DNA from: JACPJP01 sp964650285
Lineage (GTDB): Archaea > Nanobdellota > Nanobdellia > Woesearchaeales > GW2011-AR4
Assembly: GCA_964650285.1 (NCBI GenBank)
Contig: CAZYSP010000002.1
Span: 1-64,000, forward strand
DNA length: 64,000 nt
Direction of reading: 5' to 3'
The notes beneath the pieces are model-generated. The model was not told where the DNA came from. It worked only from the letters and a program-made list of their open reading frames with translations, and did no database searches. Every line of letters starts with the position of its first letter. The stretch's first letter is position 1. Below are positions 42,657 through 50,762 of the stretch, in pieces. The position numbers were made by a program, and so were the translations under genes.

Positions 42657-43712
42657 ATGACTCATGGAAAATTATTGCCATCAATGTTTATTGGTGTTCA
42701 AGGCAAAGATATCATTTCATTTGGCGCTGGACAACATGATTTGCCTCCGCCTAAAGAGGTGTTTTCGTGCCTTTCAACTTATAAGGATTTTAAATACGGC
42801 CTTATAGCAGGCAATATAAATTTGAGAGAAGCTTTAGCTGAGAAATATGAAGGATTTACACAAGACAATTTTGTTATAACTAATGGTGCATCTGAGGCTT
42901 TAGACCTTGCATTCAGGGCAATTGGAAAGCCAAAAGACAAGATATTATTGCATGTTCCCTATTACTATTCTTACAAGCCTTTGGTTGAGATGAATCATCT
43001 TACCCCGGATTATGTTAAGACCAATAAGGGCAAAATAGATGTTGATGATTTTGAAAAAAAGGTGCATGGGGCAAAAGCAGTCTTGATTAATTCTCCATCT
43101 AATCCTACAGGAAGGATACAGGACATAAAAACATTGAAATTTATAGAAAAGATTACCAAGGATTTGGGAGTTCCATTGATATCTGATGAAGTCTATAAAG
43201 ACCTTATTTATGAACGTGAAAATTATATGCTTTCTGGAAAGCATGTTGTGACAATAAACTCTTTTTCAAAGACATTTGCAATGTGCGGCTTTAGGGTCGG
43301 CTATCTTTTTTCCAATGATAAATCAATTGTGGACAATGTAATTAAGATAAAAACTCATACTTCTATGAACACGAGCATCTTGGCGCAGGAGATGGCATAT
43401 CACGCAACAAAAGTTTCAAAAGACTATATTAATGCACAGGCGAAGATATGGAAAAGCAGAAGAGACTTGATTTACAAAAGTATGCTTGATTTGGGTCTTG
43501 ATGTCTGGAGGCCTGAAGGGGCTTTCTATGTTTTTCCCAAAGTTAAAAAACCGAGGGATTTTGTCTGGAACATGTTCAAGAAGCATAAAGTTATCACTTA
43601 CCTTGGAGAGTGGTTTGGAGACAGTGATAGGGTAAGGTTTTCGTATGCATTGGATGTTGAGAAGATTGAAGAGGGGATGAAAAGAGTTAAGAAATATTTA
43701 GATGAGAATTGA
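42657..43712 (+). CDS. Class I aminotransferase
   Basis: 351 residues of fold type I PLP aminotransferases (aspartate/aromatic type). SFGAGQHDLPPP start, ITNGASEALDLAFRAIG, NSPSNPTGRI, SDEVYKDLIY and the PLP-lysine motif SFSKTFAMCGFRVGY are conserved, and RFSYALD supplies the substrate-carboxylate arginine. Slightly shorter than the usual 380-400. Amino-acid specificity cannot be read from sequence. Confidence 0.9.
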   Translation: MTHGKLLPSMFIGVQGKDIISFGAGQHDLPPPKEVFSCLSTYKDFKYGLIAGNINLREALAEKYEGFTQDNFVITNGASEALDLAFRAIGKPKDKILLHVPYYYSYKPLVEMNHLTPDYVKTNKGKIDVDDFEKKVHGAKAVLINSPSNPTGRIQDIKTLKFIEKITKDLGVPLISDEVYKDLIYERENYMLSGKHVVTINSFSKTFAMCGFRVGYLFSNDKSIVDNVIKIKTHTSMNTSILAQEMAYHATKVSKDYINAQAKIWKSRRDLIYKSMLDLGLDVWRPEGAFYVFPKVKKPRDFVWNMFKKHKVITYLGEWFGDSDRVRFSYALDVEKIEEGMKRVKKYLDEN

Positions 43713-43720
43713 ATTCCTGT

Positions 43721-43867
43721 TTAAACAATCTTTTTAATTATAGTGTCTCTGACAGTGTATGATTTTCCGCAATAAACACATCTTTTCTTATTTTTTTCAG
43801 TAATTGGTTTTTGAGTTTGATACTTCATCTTATTTTTGCATTTCGGACATTGGAGAAGAAACATCAT
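43721..43867 (-). CDS. Small zinc-ribbon protein
   Basis: 48 residues with one zinc ribbon formed by CPKC (8-11) and CVYC, joined by a basic loop, then YTVRDTIIKKIV. It starts immediately after the scpB stop (5 bp), so likely the same transcript. The ribbon plus basic surface fits a nucleic-acid or ribosome contact. Similar tiny ribbons abound in DPANN archaea. Function unknown. Confidence 0.65.
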   Translation of the reverse strand: MMFLLQCPKCKNKMKYQTQKPITEKNKKRCVYCGKSYTVRDTIIKKIV

Positions 43868-43872
43868 TTTAT

Positions 43873-44781
43873 TTATTCTTTCTTTTCTTCTTTTTCTTCC
43901 ATTGAAGCTTCTAAAAGATCTTTGGGCTCTTCTTCCGGCTTGCTTTCTTCCTCTTTTTTGCTTTCTGGTTCTTTTTGAGTTTCCTGCTCTTCTTTTGGAG
44001 GATGTAAAATTTTTTCTACTTTCTCATCAACTATCTTTTCTTCCTCTTTGCTTAATTTAATTCCTTCTCCTTTAAAGCCCGGTTTTTCTTCTAATTGCCT
44101 GTCTTCTTCCTTTGTCTTTTGGATTCTTTCCCTTTCCTTTTCTTGTTCTTCTTCAGAGGACTCATCAACAACCTCTAAATTGCCGAGTTTTTCTTTTTCT
44201 ATGCTCTCGTATTTTTGTTTTTCTTCCTGGGCTTGTGCTCTCTGTTCATGTTTAATCTTTTCTATTTGCATTTCTTTATCCTCGATGGCCTTGGCTATGC
44301 TTGCAAAATCATTAAAATGTCCTTTTAGCTTATCTTCGGGAAGATCAAAATACTCAAAGAATTTTTGTGTTAGCTTTATCAGATTGGTTCTGCCATGCTT
44401 CTGCCTGGTTATGTAGCCCATTTCCTCTAATTCCTTAAGATGATCATATGCCTTATTTGTTCTTATCTTAATAAGATTGGATTGTTTTATTGGATATTTG
44501 AATGCTATAACTGCAAGTGTTTCCATCACTGTTTTGGTTAGTTCAGTTTCTGTGACAATTTTCTGCACCAAGGGAAGGAACTGCTCGCGCACAGTAAGCT
44601 TCCATGAATCACCTTCATTGACAAGCATTACGCTCGAGTTTTTTTCATCATACTCTTTTTTTAGTTCTGTCAAGGAGCTTTGTATATCAACAGGCTTTGC
44701 ATTAGATAATTTAGAAAGCTCCTCCATATTCATCTTTCTCCCAGAAGAAAATAGCAATGCTTCCAGCTTGTTCTTAAGCAT
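43873..44781 (-). CDS. scpB: ScpB-like chromosome segregation protein with a long charged tail
   Basis: 302 residues. Residues 1-165 contain two winged helices typical of ScpB (EALLFSSGRKMNMEELSKL; the MGYITRQKHGRTNLIKLT wing), the SMC-kleisin partner. The rest is a disordered Glu/Lys-rich tail that normal ScpB lacks. The neighbouring upstream gene has no recognisable kleisin, so SMC and ScpA must be elsewhere. Confidence 0.85.
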   Translation of the reverse strand: MLKNKLEALLFSSGRKMNMEELSKLSNAKPVDIQSSLTELKKEYDEKNSSVMLVNEGDSWKLTVREQFLPLVQKIVTETELTKTVMETLAVIAFKYPIKQSNLIKIRTNKAYDHLKELEEMGYITRQKHGRTNLIKLTQKFFEYFDLPEDKLKGHFNDFASIAKAIEDKEMQIEKIKHEQRAQAQEEKQKYESIEKEKLGNLEVVDESSEEEQEKERERIQKTKEEDRQLEEKPGFKGEGIKLSKEEEKIVDEKVEKILHPPKEEQETQKEPESKKEEESKPEEEPKDLLEASMEEKEEKKE

Positions 44782-44794
44782 ATTTGTCCTCTTT

Positions 44795-45382
44795 TTATGT
44801 TACTAAGCTGTAAAGTTTGTTTTCTTTACGTATTTTATCCTCTTTGATTAAGTTACCTAAAAGTATTTCAAGCTCCTTATTAGCTATTCCAGTAATTTTT
44901 GAAAGCTTTTCCTTGTCCAGGCTTCCTGATGCAAGGGCTATAAGGATTGCATTACTTACAGATTTGTTCAGATTTTTCCTCAAGAACTCGTTTTCATTTT
45001 TCTGCTGTTTCACTATCATATCCACTTGGTGCAATCTTGCCTGCAAGTCATTCAACAGGTCCTCAATAGTGGATTTTTTCATGCTGAATTCTTCTGGCTT
45101 CAGGATTTCCACAGATGAAGGCATATAGTCAAAACAGAAAGCTATGAGATTTGGAATCCCCTTGATGATTAATTCCAATTCAACAAATGTTGCCCATAAA
45201 TCTTCTTTTTCTTTGGCATCTGCAAACTCAGACTTTAGGACTATAAAACCTGAGTCATTTTTGATCTTATCCACATACATTCTTATGGTTTTTTCCACAT
45301 GCTCTTTGGGTTTTCCAAGTACCTCTATTATAATTTTACATCTCATATGTGTCTCTTCTGCAATTAATTTTTCCTCTGGCAT
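44795..45382 (-). CDS. Hypothetical protein upstream of scpB
   Basis: 195 residues: an N-terminal alpha/beta domain (RCKIIIEVLGKPKEHVEKTI, FVELELIIKGIPNLIAFCFDY) that resembles a ferredoxin-like sensor, then a coiled coil and a C-terminal helical part with ELEILLGNLIKEDKIRKE. A winged-helix-like end is possible. It is 13 bp before scpB on the same strand, so cotranscription is likely. No family recognised. Confidence 0.6.
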   Translation of the reverse strand: MPEEKLIAEETHMRCKIIIEVLGKPKEHVEKTIRMYVDKIKNDSGFIVLKSEFADAKEKEDLWATFVELELIIKGIPNLIAFCFDYMPSSVEILKPEEFSMKKSTIEDLLNDLQARLHQVDMIVKQQKNENEFLRKNLNKSVSNAILIALASGSLDKEKLSKITGIANKELEILLGNLIKEDKIRKENKLYSLVT

Positions 45383-45540
45383 AATGTTTTAGAATGAAGT
45401 TAGATTTAAAAAGGTTTTGATGTCAGATGTTTGATCTTGATTTAACTATTCTATTTTAAAAAATATATCTTATTTTTCTAAGGACTTTCATAACCTAAAT
45501 AGGAAAATTATTTATATGGGATTTAAATACTTTATTTTTT

Positions 45541-46179
45541 ATGGTGAATGTGGTCCACTGGCTCTTGCCAAAAGAAGTGGAATTCTTCCATATGCTGCAA
45601 GAGCAATCTTCTAATGTTGTTGATGGTGCTAATGAATTTAAGAACCTGATTCATGATTACAACAAACTTAGTTACTCTAAAAAAAATGAGTATATAAAAA
45701 ATATAAAAGACATAGAAGATAAAGGCGATCATCTGACTCACAAGATAATAGGGCTTCTAGATAAGACATTTATAACTCCTATAGACAAGGAAGACATACA
45801 TCATCTGGCTGTGCTTTTGGATGATGTACTTGATTTAATTTGTGCGACTTCCAGAAGATTGCTTGTTTTCAAGATAAACAGAATTAACAGCTATATCAAG
45901 GATTTTACTGACATTGTTGTAGAGATCTCTAAGAAAATTAACAAAGGGATTATGAGTATTAACAAACTAAAAACTATGAATGAATTCTACATTGATGTGC
46001 ATACCCTGGAAAATAAGGGGGATGAATTATATTATACTGCCCTTTCTAAGTTGTTTGATAGGAAAGATCCTGTTGAGATTATAAGATACAAGAGTATCTA
46101 TGATTTTTTGGAAGATACAATAGATAAGTGCGAAGATATAGCAAACGTAATAGAAAGTATAGTGGTCAAGCATGCCTGA
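45541..46179 (+). CDS. DUF47/PhoU-like phosphate transport regulator
   Basis: 212 residues, entirely helical, of the DUF47 (TIGR00153) PhoU-like family. EFFHMLQEQSSNVVDGANEF, EDKGDHLTHKIIGLLDKTFITPIDKEDIHHLA and the TLENKGDELYYTAL metal-binding repeats are diagnostic. It overlaps the phosphate transporter start by 8 bases and presumably controls or couples its activity. TTATTTATATGG lies about 25-30 bp upstream, so the mRNA is probably leaderless. Confidence 0.92.
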   Translation: MVNVVHWLLPKEVEFFHMLQEQSSNVVDGANEFKNLIHDYNKLSYSKKNEYIKNIKDIEDKGDHLTHKIIGLLDKTFITPIDKEDIHHLAVLLDDVLDLICATSRRLLVFKINRINSYIKDFTDIVVEISKKINKGIMSINKLKTMNEFYIDVHTLENKGDELYYTALSKLFDRKDPVEIIRYKSIYDFLEDTIDKCEDIANVIESIVVKHA

Positions 46180-47173
46180 AATCTTTTTTATGTTAGTAGT
46201 GTTCACTATTGTAGTTGCTCTAATTTTTGATTTTGGTAATGGATTAAATGATGCTGCGAATGCTATTGCTACCGTAGTTGCGACAAGGGCTTTGCCTTTA
46301 TGGGGTGCAGTTTTACTTGCCGCTCTTGCAAATTTTATCGGTGCATTTGTTTTTGGCGTTGCTGTGGCTACAACAGTTGCTAAAGGCCTTGTTGACCCAT
46401 CCATTGTAACTGTTTATGTCATTCTTGGAGGTTTAGTTGGATCTATTTTTTGGGTATATTTTGCATCATTCAAGGGTATTCCTGTTTCTGCTTCTCATGC
46501 TTTATTGGGTGGATTTATTGGAGCCGCTTTTGTTAAGGCTGGTGTATCTTCATTAAAACTCGGGGGTATTGCTAAGGTGCTGGCCTTCATAGTTATTGCC
46601 CCGATTTTGGGGATGATAGGTGGATTTGTATTCTTCACCATAATAATGTGGATTTTTAGGAAAAAAAATCCAAGTAAAATAAATAAATGGTTTAAAAGGC
46701 TGCAGTTGATTTCTGCCACTTCTTATGCAGTCACTCATGGAACGAATGATGCACAAAAAACTATGGGAATAATTGCACTTTTATTGTTTACAGCTGGTTT
46801 TCTTGGAGAAGAATTCTATGTTCCGTTCTGGGTTGTTCTCTCATCTCATGCAGCTATAGCTCTTGGAACCTTTTTTGGTGGTTGGAGAGTCATAAAAACT
46901 ATGGGAATGAAGCTGACTAAGCTAAAGCCAGTGCATGGCTTTTGCGCTGAAAGTGCTGGTTCATTGGTTTTGGGCTTTACAAGTATGACTGGAATTCCAG
47001 TAAGTACAACTCATGTCATAGCTGGATCTATTGCAGGAGTTGGAGTAACAAGGAGATTATCGGCAGTAAGATGGGGACTGGCAAGAAATATAGTGTGGGC
47101 ATGGATATTAACAATACCTGCAGCCGCTACTGTATCTGGAGTTAGTTATTTTGTGATTAGTTTGTTTATTTGA
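46172..47173 (+). CDS. pit: PiT-family inorganic phosphate transporter
   Basis: 333 residues and about 10 membrane helices. The two inverted halves each carry the PiT signature: FDFGNGLNDAANAIATVVAT and the second THGTNDAQKTMGIIALLL, and GFTSMTGIPVSTTHVIAG. It imports phosphate, probably with Na+ or H+. The DUF47 gene immediately before it is its usual partner. Confidence 0.95.
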   Translation: MPEIFFMLVVFTIVVALIFDFGNGLNDAANAIATVVATRALPLWGAVLLAALANFIGAFVFGVAVATTVAKGLVDPSIVTVYVILGGLVGSIFWVYFASFKGIPVSASHALLGGFIGAAFVKAGVSSLKLGGIAKVLAFIVIAPILGMIGGFVFFTIIMWIFRKKNPSKINKWFKRLQLISATSYAVTHGTNDAQKTMGIIALLLFTAGFLGEEFYVPFWVVLSSHAAIALGTFFGGWRVIKTMGMKLTKLKPVHGFCAESAGSLVLGFTSMTGIPVSTTHVIAGSIAGVGVTRRLSAVRWGLARNIVWAWILTIPAAATVSGVSYFVISLFI

Positions 47174-48943
47174 TTACCTTCTCCATATCAAAACAATATT
47201 TATTAAAATTGATAAAATAATCAAGAACAATGGTATGAGATTTTTTGCTTTTTCTGTTGTTGATTCGTAAACAAGACCATAATTTCCCGTTAATATATTA
47301 TTTGCAATTTGTTTTTCTGTTTCAGTACCAATATTTTCTTTATTTTGTTTTGTATCTATTTTTTCGGTTTTGATATTTTCATTAATAACTATATCTTTGA
47401 TTATTTCGTTATTTGTTTTCTGGTTGTTTTTATTGACTAAAACTTTAAATTTGTAATTTCCTGACTCTGCATTTTCCACAGTATTTTCTAATTCTACTAT
47501 GTGCAATGAATTTGCCTTTAAAATAAACTCTTTCATGTTTTCTTCCCTGTCTCCGGAATAAGATTTTGGGCCGCGGTAAACATAACTCCATACTTTTATG
47601 TTGATGTCCTGATCGTTGTTGTTATCAAATACTACTTTTGTTGTAAATTCCTTGCCTACTTCTATGTTTTTATTAAAATCTTTTAATTCGAAACTGAATT
47701 TTTTTGAAGAAATGGATGTTTCTTTGATTATTTTAACATCACACATTGAATCTGTTAAATCCTCGATTTCTAGTTCTTCCTCATCTTCTGAATCCAAACC
47801 CAGAGTTTTTATTATATGACTGCCATCTTTGAATTTTTCATCACAATTTGGCTTTATTTGTACAGGTAATGTCAAGGAATAATTTGTGTATTTCAAATCC
47901 AGATTTGTTTTTGAATGCTTGCTTAGTCTTTCTTCTTTCTTGTTTTCTATCCAAATTGCAATGCTGTTTTTGTTTGTGTTCCCTTTGTAGGCATTTAATT
48001 TGATCCTTATTGTCTGGCCGAATTTGGCTTTCTTATCACTTCCTAAGTCATAAATCCTGACTATGTCTATAGAAGAAAACTCCTGCAATGGCTTTCCTTT
48101 TATTGTTATAATTCTTGTATCAAAATTATTCTGTATATTAGTGTCATTGCACTGCACAGTTATGTTAGAATATATTATGTAAGATTTTCCTTCCTCAAGG
48201 TTTGGTGTATATTCTGTTGATGTTCTTTGCTTTGTTATTGATTCATTGGTAAAAGGTTTGTATTCTTTTATTAGCTTTCCATTAAGGTCTTCTATTTTAG
48301 CCCTCATTGTAAGATTAGTTTTTGAGCCAGATACTTTTGATGCTCTTACCTTAAATGAAAATTCAGAAGAATTATCGAACATTGTTTTTGCAAGAATAAG
48401 CTCAACTGCATAATCGCAACCTTGTTCTGCTATAATGCTGCCATCATTAGGAAAACCAGGTGTTGGGTTTGAATTATGTAGACTTCCATTTAAATATGCC
48501 CAACTCAAGTCCTCAGTAGTTGCATTATAGGTTTTTTTATCTATTAAGTTGTTATTTTTGTTATAAAGATGTATTGTTTCTCCATTATTGCTTAAGCCGT
48601 ATCCACCAATTGAGGAATCATCAACATATAGCCTTACTGCGTCAGAACTTATATTAAAGTTATTATAAACTCTAGTTGCTTTATCTGTTATTATAGCATA
48701 ACCAAAAGCTTCTATTATAGTTCCTTCTTTATCATATAAACCTCCTTCTATTGTATCATTATCGTTATCATCCCCGATAACCCAATTGCTGACATTGATG
48801 CTTACACTTTCATTATTGTAGAGCTCTATCCATTCATTTAATGTTTCATCGGCAATAGGATCTGCCATTATTTCATTGATCATTACGCCATTAGAAATCT
48901 GTATTAAAAATATAAAAAATAATAAATAAACTAAGAGTTTCAT
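47174..48943 (-). CDS. Membrane-anchored lamin-tail-domain surface protein
   Basis: 589 residues: signal peptide (1-19), a lamin-tail (LTD) domain about residues 20-165 with MINEIMADP, NEWIELYNNES and the NSNPTPGFPN closing loop, three or more Ig-like/CARDB-like beta units, a Thr/Lys/Asn linker and a C-terminal TM helix (LIPLFLIILSILINIVLIW) with a short Arg-rich tail. Extracellular LTD proteins occur widely on archaeal surfaces. Ligand unknown. Confidence 0.8.
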   Translation of the reverse strand: MKLLVYLLFFIFLIQISNGVMINEIMADPIADETLNEWIELYNNESVSINVSNWVIGDDNDNDTIEGGLYDKEGTIIEAFGYAIITDKATRVYNNFNISSDAVRLYVDDSSIGGYGLSNNGETIHLYNKNNNLIDKKTYNATTEDLSWAYLNGSLHNSNPTPGFPNDGSIIAEQGCDYAVELILAKTMFDNSSEFSFKVRASKVSGSKTNLTMRAKIEDLNGKLIKEYKPFTNESITKQRTSTEYTPNLEEGKSYIIYSNITVQCNDTNIQNNFDTRIITIKGKPLQEFSSIDIVRIYDLGSDKKAKFGQTIRIKLNAYKGNTNKNSIAIWIENKKEERLSKHSKTNLDLKYTNYSLTLPVQIKPNCDEKFKDGSHIIKTLGLDSEDEEELEIEDLTDSMCDVKIIKETSISSKKFSFELKDFNKNIEVGKEFTTKVVFDNNNDQDINIKVWSYVYRGPKSYSGDREENMKEFILKANSLHIVELENTVENAESGNYKFKVLVNKNNQKTNNEIIKDIVINENIKTEKIDTKQNKENIGTETEKQIANNILTGNYGLVYESTTEKAKNLIPLFLIILSILINIVLIWRR

Positions 48944-49052
48944 TTTTAAATATATTTTAAGATTGGTATATAAATATTTGTCACTTTACTATTTTAAAAT
49001 GATAATAAAAGTTTAATAAAGACGTGTTTTTATGTAATAATGTGGTGGTTTT

Positions 49053-49784
49053 GTGGGTTTTTTAAAGTTCTTAAAAAGGGATAAGAGCAAGGAACCAGAG
49101 TTAGATTTGGAAAATCTGAATAATTTGGATATTCCTCCTGCTCCTCCTGAGGCTGGAAAGAAGGATTTTGGGATTGCAGAAGAAGAATTGCCAGAGCTTC
49201 CGGAATTTCCAGAGATGCCTGAAGCTGAAGAGCCTTTTTCTAAAGCAGAGGAAAAATTAATTCGCGAAGATGTTCCTAGTGAAAAACCTAGTCCTGAGCT
49301 AAAATCTCCTCCTATGCCTGAGTTTCCAAAATTAGAAGAAGCTGTAGAGCCAAAATTTCCGCAACCTCGTAAACCTTTGTTTGGTGTACAAAAACCAGAA
49401 CCAATTTTCGAGTCGGAGAAGCCAGAGCCACGTGTTAGTATTGGAAAACCAGATATAGAAAAACCTGAAGTTGAAGTGCCAAAACCGAGGCAACCAGAAA
49501 TAAAGCCTTATGAAAGGCTGGAAAGGGCTGCTGTCAAAGAAGAGCGGGCTGTGTTAAAGCACAAGGAAGCAAAAGAGCCTATTTTTGTAAGAGTTGACAG
49601 GTTCAGGGATATTTTAACTGGAACTGGCACAATAAAGAATAATTTGAAAACAGCATCTCAATCTATTGTAAAATTGAATGGAATCTGCGCAGACAGAGAT
49701 AAAGTACTTGAAAAGTGGAGTAATGTTATGATGGACCTGCAAAAAAAACTTATTTTTATTGACAAAACATTATTTAAGAAGTAG
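49053..49784 (+). CDS. Pro/Glu-rich protein with a small C-terminal helical domain
   Basis: 243 residues: an amphipathic basic N-terminus (MGFLKFLKRDK) suited to membrane binding, a Pro/Glu-rich disordered region to about residue 165, then a helical domain (175-243) with PIFVRVDRFRDIL and IFIDKTLFKK. That domain is homologous to the whole protein at 49880. The GTG start is preceded by a GTGG-type site. The N-terminal/Pro arrangement resembles 27062. Unknown function; likely the membrane-tethered member of a trio. Confidence 0.6.
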   Translation: MGFLKFLKRDKSKEPELDLENLNNLDIPPAPPEAGKKDFGIAEEELPELPEFPEMPEAEEPFSKAEEKLIREDVPSEKPSPELKSPPMPEFPKLEEAVEPKFPQPRKPLFGVQKPEPIFESEKPEPRVSIGKPDIEKPEVEVPKPRQPEIKPYERLERAAVKEERAVLKHKEAKEPIFVRVDRFRDILTGTGTIKNNLKTASQSIVKLNGICADRDKVLEKWSNVMMDLQKKLIFIDKTLFKK

Positions 49785-49796
49785 CGAGAAATTAAA

Positions 49797-49838
49797 AATG
49801 CTCAAAAATCAAAGATTTTTGGCACCACGTAAAGTGGT
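49797..49838. repeat. 42-nt two-hairpin element, intergenic copy
   Basis: Hairpin AAAAATC-aaa-GATTTTT (49804-49820), GGC, hairpin ACCAC-gtaaa-GTGGT (49824-49838). Same layout, length and conserved bases as the copy in trm1 at 15904. It lies 13 bp after a stop codon, where the first hairpin could also end transcription. Confidence 0.6.
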
Positions 49839-49879
49839 TTCTCATACCTCAAATTTTAAAAAATTTAAGGTGATATACA

Positions 49880-50119
49880 ATGAAAGGAACAGGAGAAGCT
49901 CCGGTTTTTGTTAAAATAGCGGATTATAAGGATATAATAGATGTGCTAGAGCTTATTAAAGACAGATTGGCAGAAGCAAAAAGGACTTTGGCAGATATCA
50001 GTGAACTGAAAAATGATGAAGATGCTGAGCTTGAATTATGGGGCTCAACATTAAATGAAATAGAAAAAAAGGTAGAAGATATTGACAGGACTTTATTTGA
50101 GCCTGAAAGCACTTATTAA
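49880..50119 (+). CDS. Small helical protein homologous to the 49053 C-terminus
   Basis: 79 residues (APVFVKIADYKDII start; KKVEDIDRTLFEPE end). It aligns end to end with the C-terminal domain of the upstream gene: [AP][PI]FV[KR][IV] at the beginning and [FI]ID[KR]TLF at the end. Three to four amphipathic helices are predicted. GGTG lies about 7 bases before the ATG. Probably assembles with its paralogues. Confidence 0.6.
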   Translation: MKGTGEAPVFVKIADYKDIIDVLELIKDRLAEAKRTLADISELKNDEDAELELWGSTLNEIEKKVEDIDRTLFEPESTY

Positions 50120-50120
50120 G

Positions 50121-50504
50121 ATGGAAAAAGAAAGCAGGGACATTTTTTTTGTAGAGGTCAAAGAACCAGAAGAAGTTAGAAGAAATATTCTGGAGTCCCT
50201 TAAAGACATAGTTGAAAGCCTGCAGAGGTTTGAAAAATTTAAGGAAACGAGAAAAGATAAGATAGAGCACATAAATAAGTTAGGAAAAATTGTGAAAGAT
50301 ACCAATAAGCTTGTTTCAGATCTAAAAACGTCTTTGCCTGAAACAAAAATCAGGACTGTAAGGACAATAAGCAAGACTGCTGAAAGGAAAAAGACAGTTG
50401 TCAGGAAGAAGAAAGAAGGGGTAGAGAAAAAACCTGCTACAGAGCTGCAGAAACTTGAATCTGAGCTGAATGAAATAGAGAGTAAATTAGAGAGTTTGAG
50501 ATGA
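50121..50504 (+). CDS. Helical protein, third member of the 49053 cluster
   Basis: 127 residues from ATG 50121, one base after the upstream stop. It starts MEKESRDIFFVEVKEPEEV, which echoes the FV[KR][IV] opening of the two preceding proteins, then has a long helix (NILESLKDIVESLQRF), a basic linker rich in Lys/Arg/Thr and a final coiled coil. The three genes form one operon before the tRNA-Leu gene. Function unknown. Confidence 0.6.
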   Translation: MEKESRDIFFVEVKEPEEVRRNILESLKDIVESLQRFEKFKETRKDKIEHINKLGKIVKDTNKLVSDLKTSLPETKIRTVRTISKTAERKKTVVRKKKEGVEKKPATELQKLESELNEIESKLESLR

Positions 50505-50558
50505 GGATATAATTCTTAGTAATGTTTTTAAATTGTATATTAGTTCTTCTATTATCCT

Positions 50559-50716
50559 GCGGGGATGCCGGAGTGGCCAATCTCTGAAAAGAGGGCTAGA
50601 CGGGATAGACTCAAGGCATTTGAGTGTCGAGTGTTGCTTTGCAATGCGATGAAAGAATCATTTGTAAGTCATCTATTGGCTTAGTGCCTACGCAGGTTCG
50701 AACCCTGCTCCCCGCA
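50559..50716 (+). tRNA. tRNA-Leu(CAA) with a 55-nt intron
   Basis: Acceptor stem GCGGGGA pairs perfectly with TCCCCGC (50709-50715), discriminator A. The T arm GCAGG-TTCGAAC-CCTGC and the long variable arm TTGGCTTAGTGCC are normal for leucine. The anticodon stem ATAGA/TCTAT flanks the loop CTCAAG-A, giving anticodon CAA. The intron occupies 50616-50670 at the canonical 37/38 site. The D-loop is about 30 nt, with an extra CTCT-gaaa-AGAG hairpin. CCA is not encoded. Confidence 0.92.
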
Positions 50717-50762
50717 TTTCTTATTAACAAGATTTTTAAACATCGTGTTTTCTTATTAGGTA

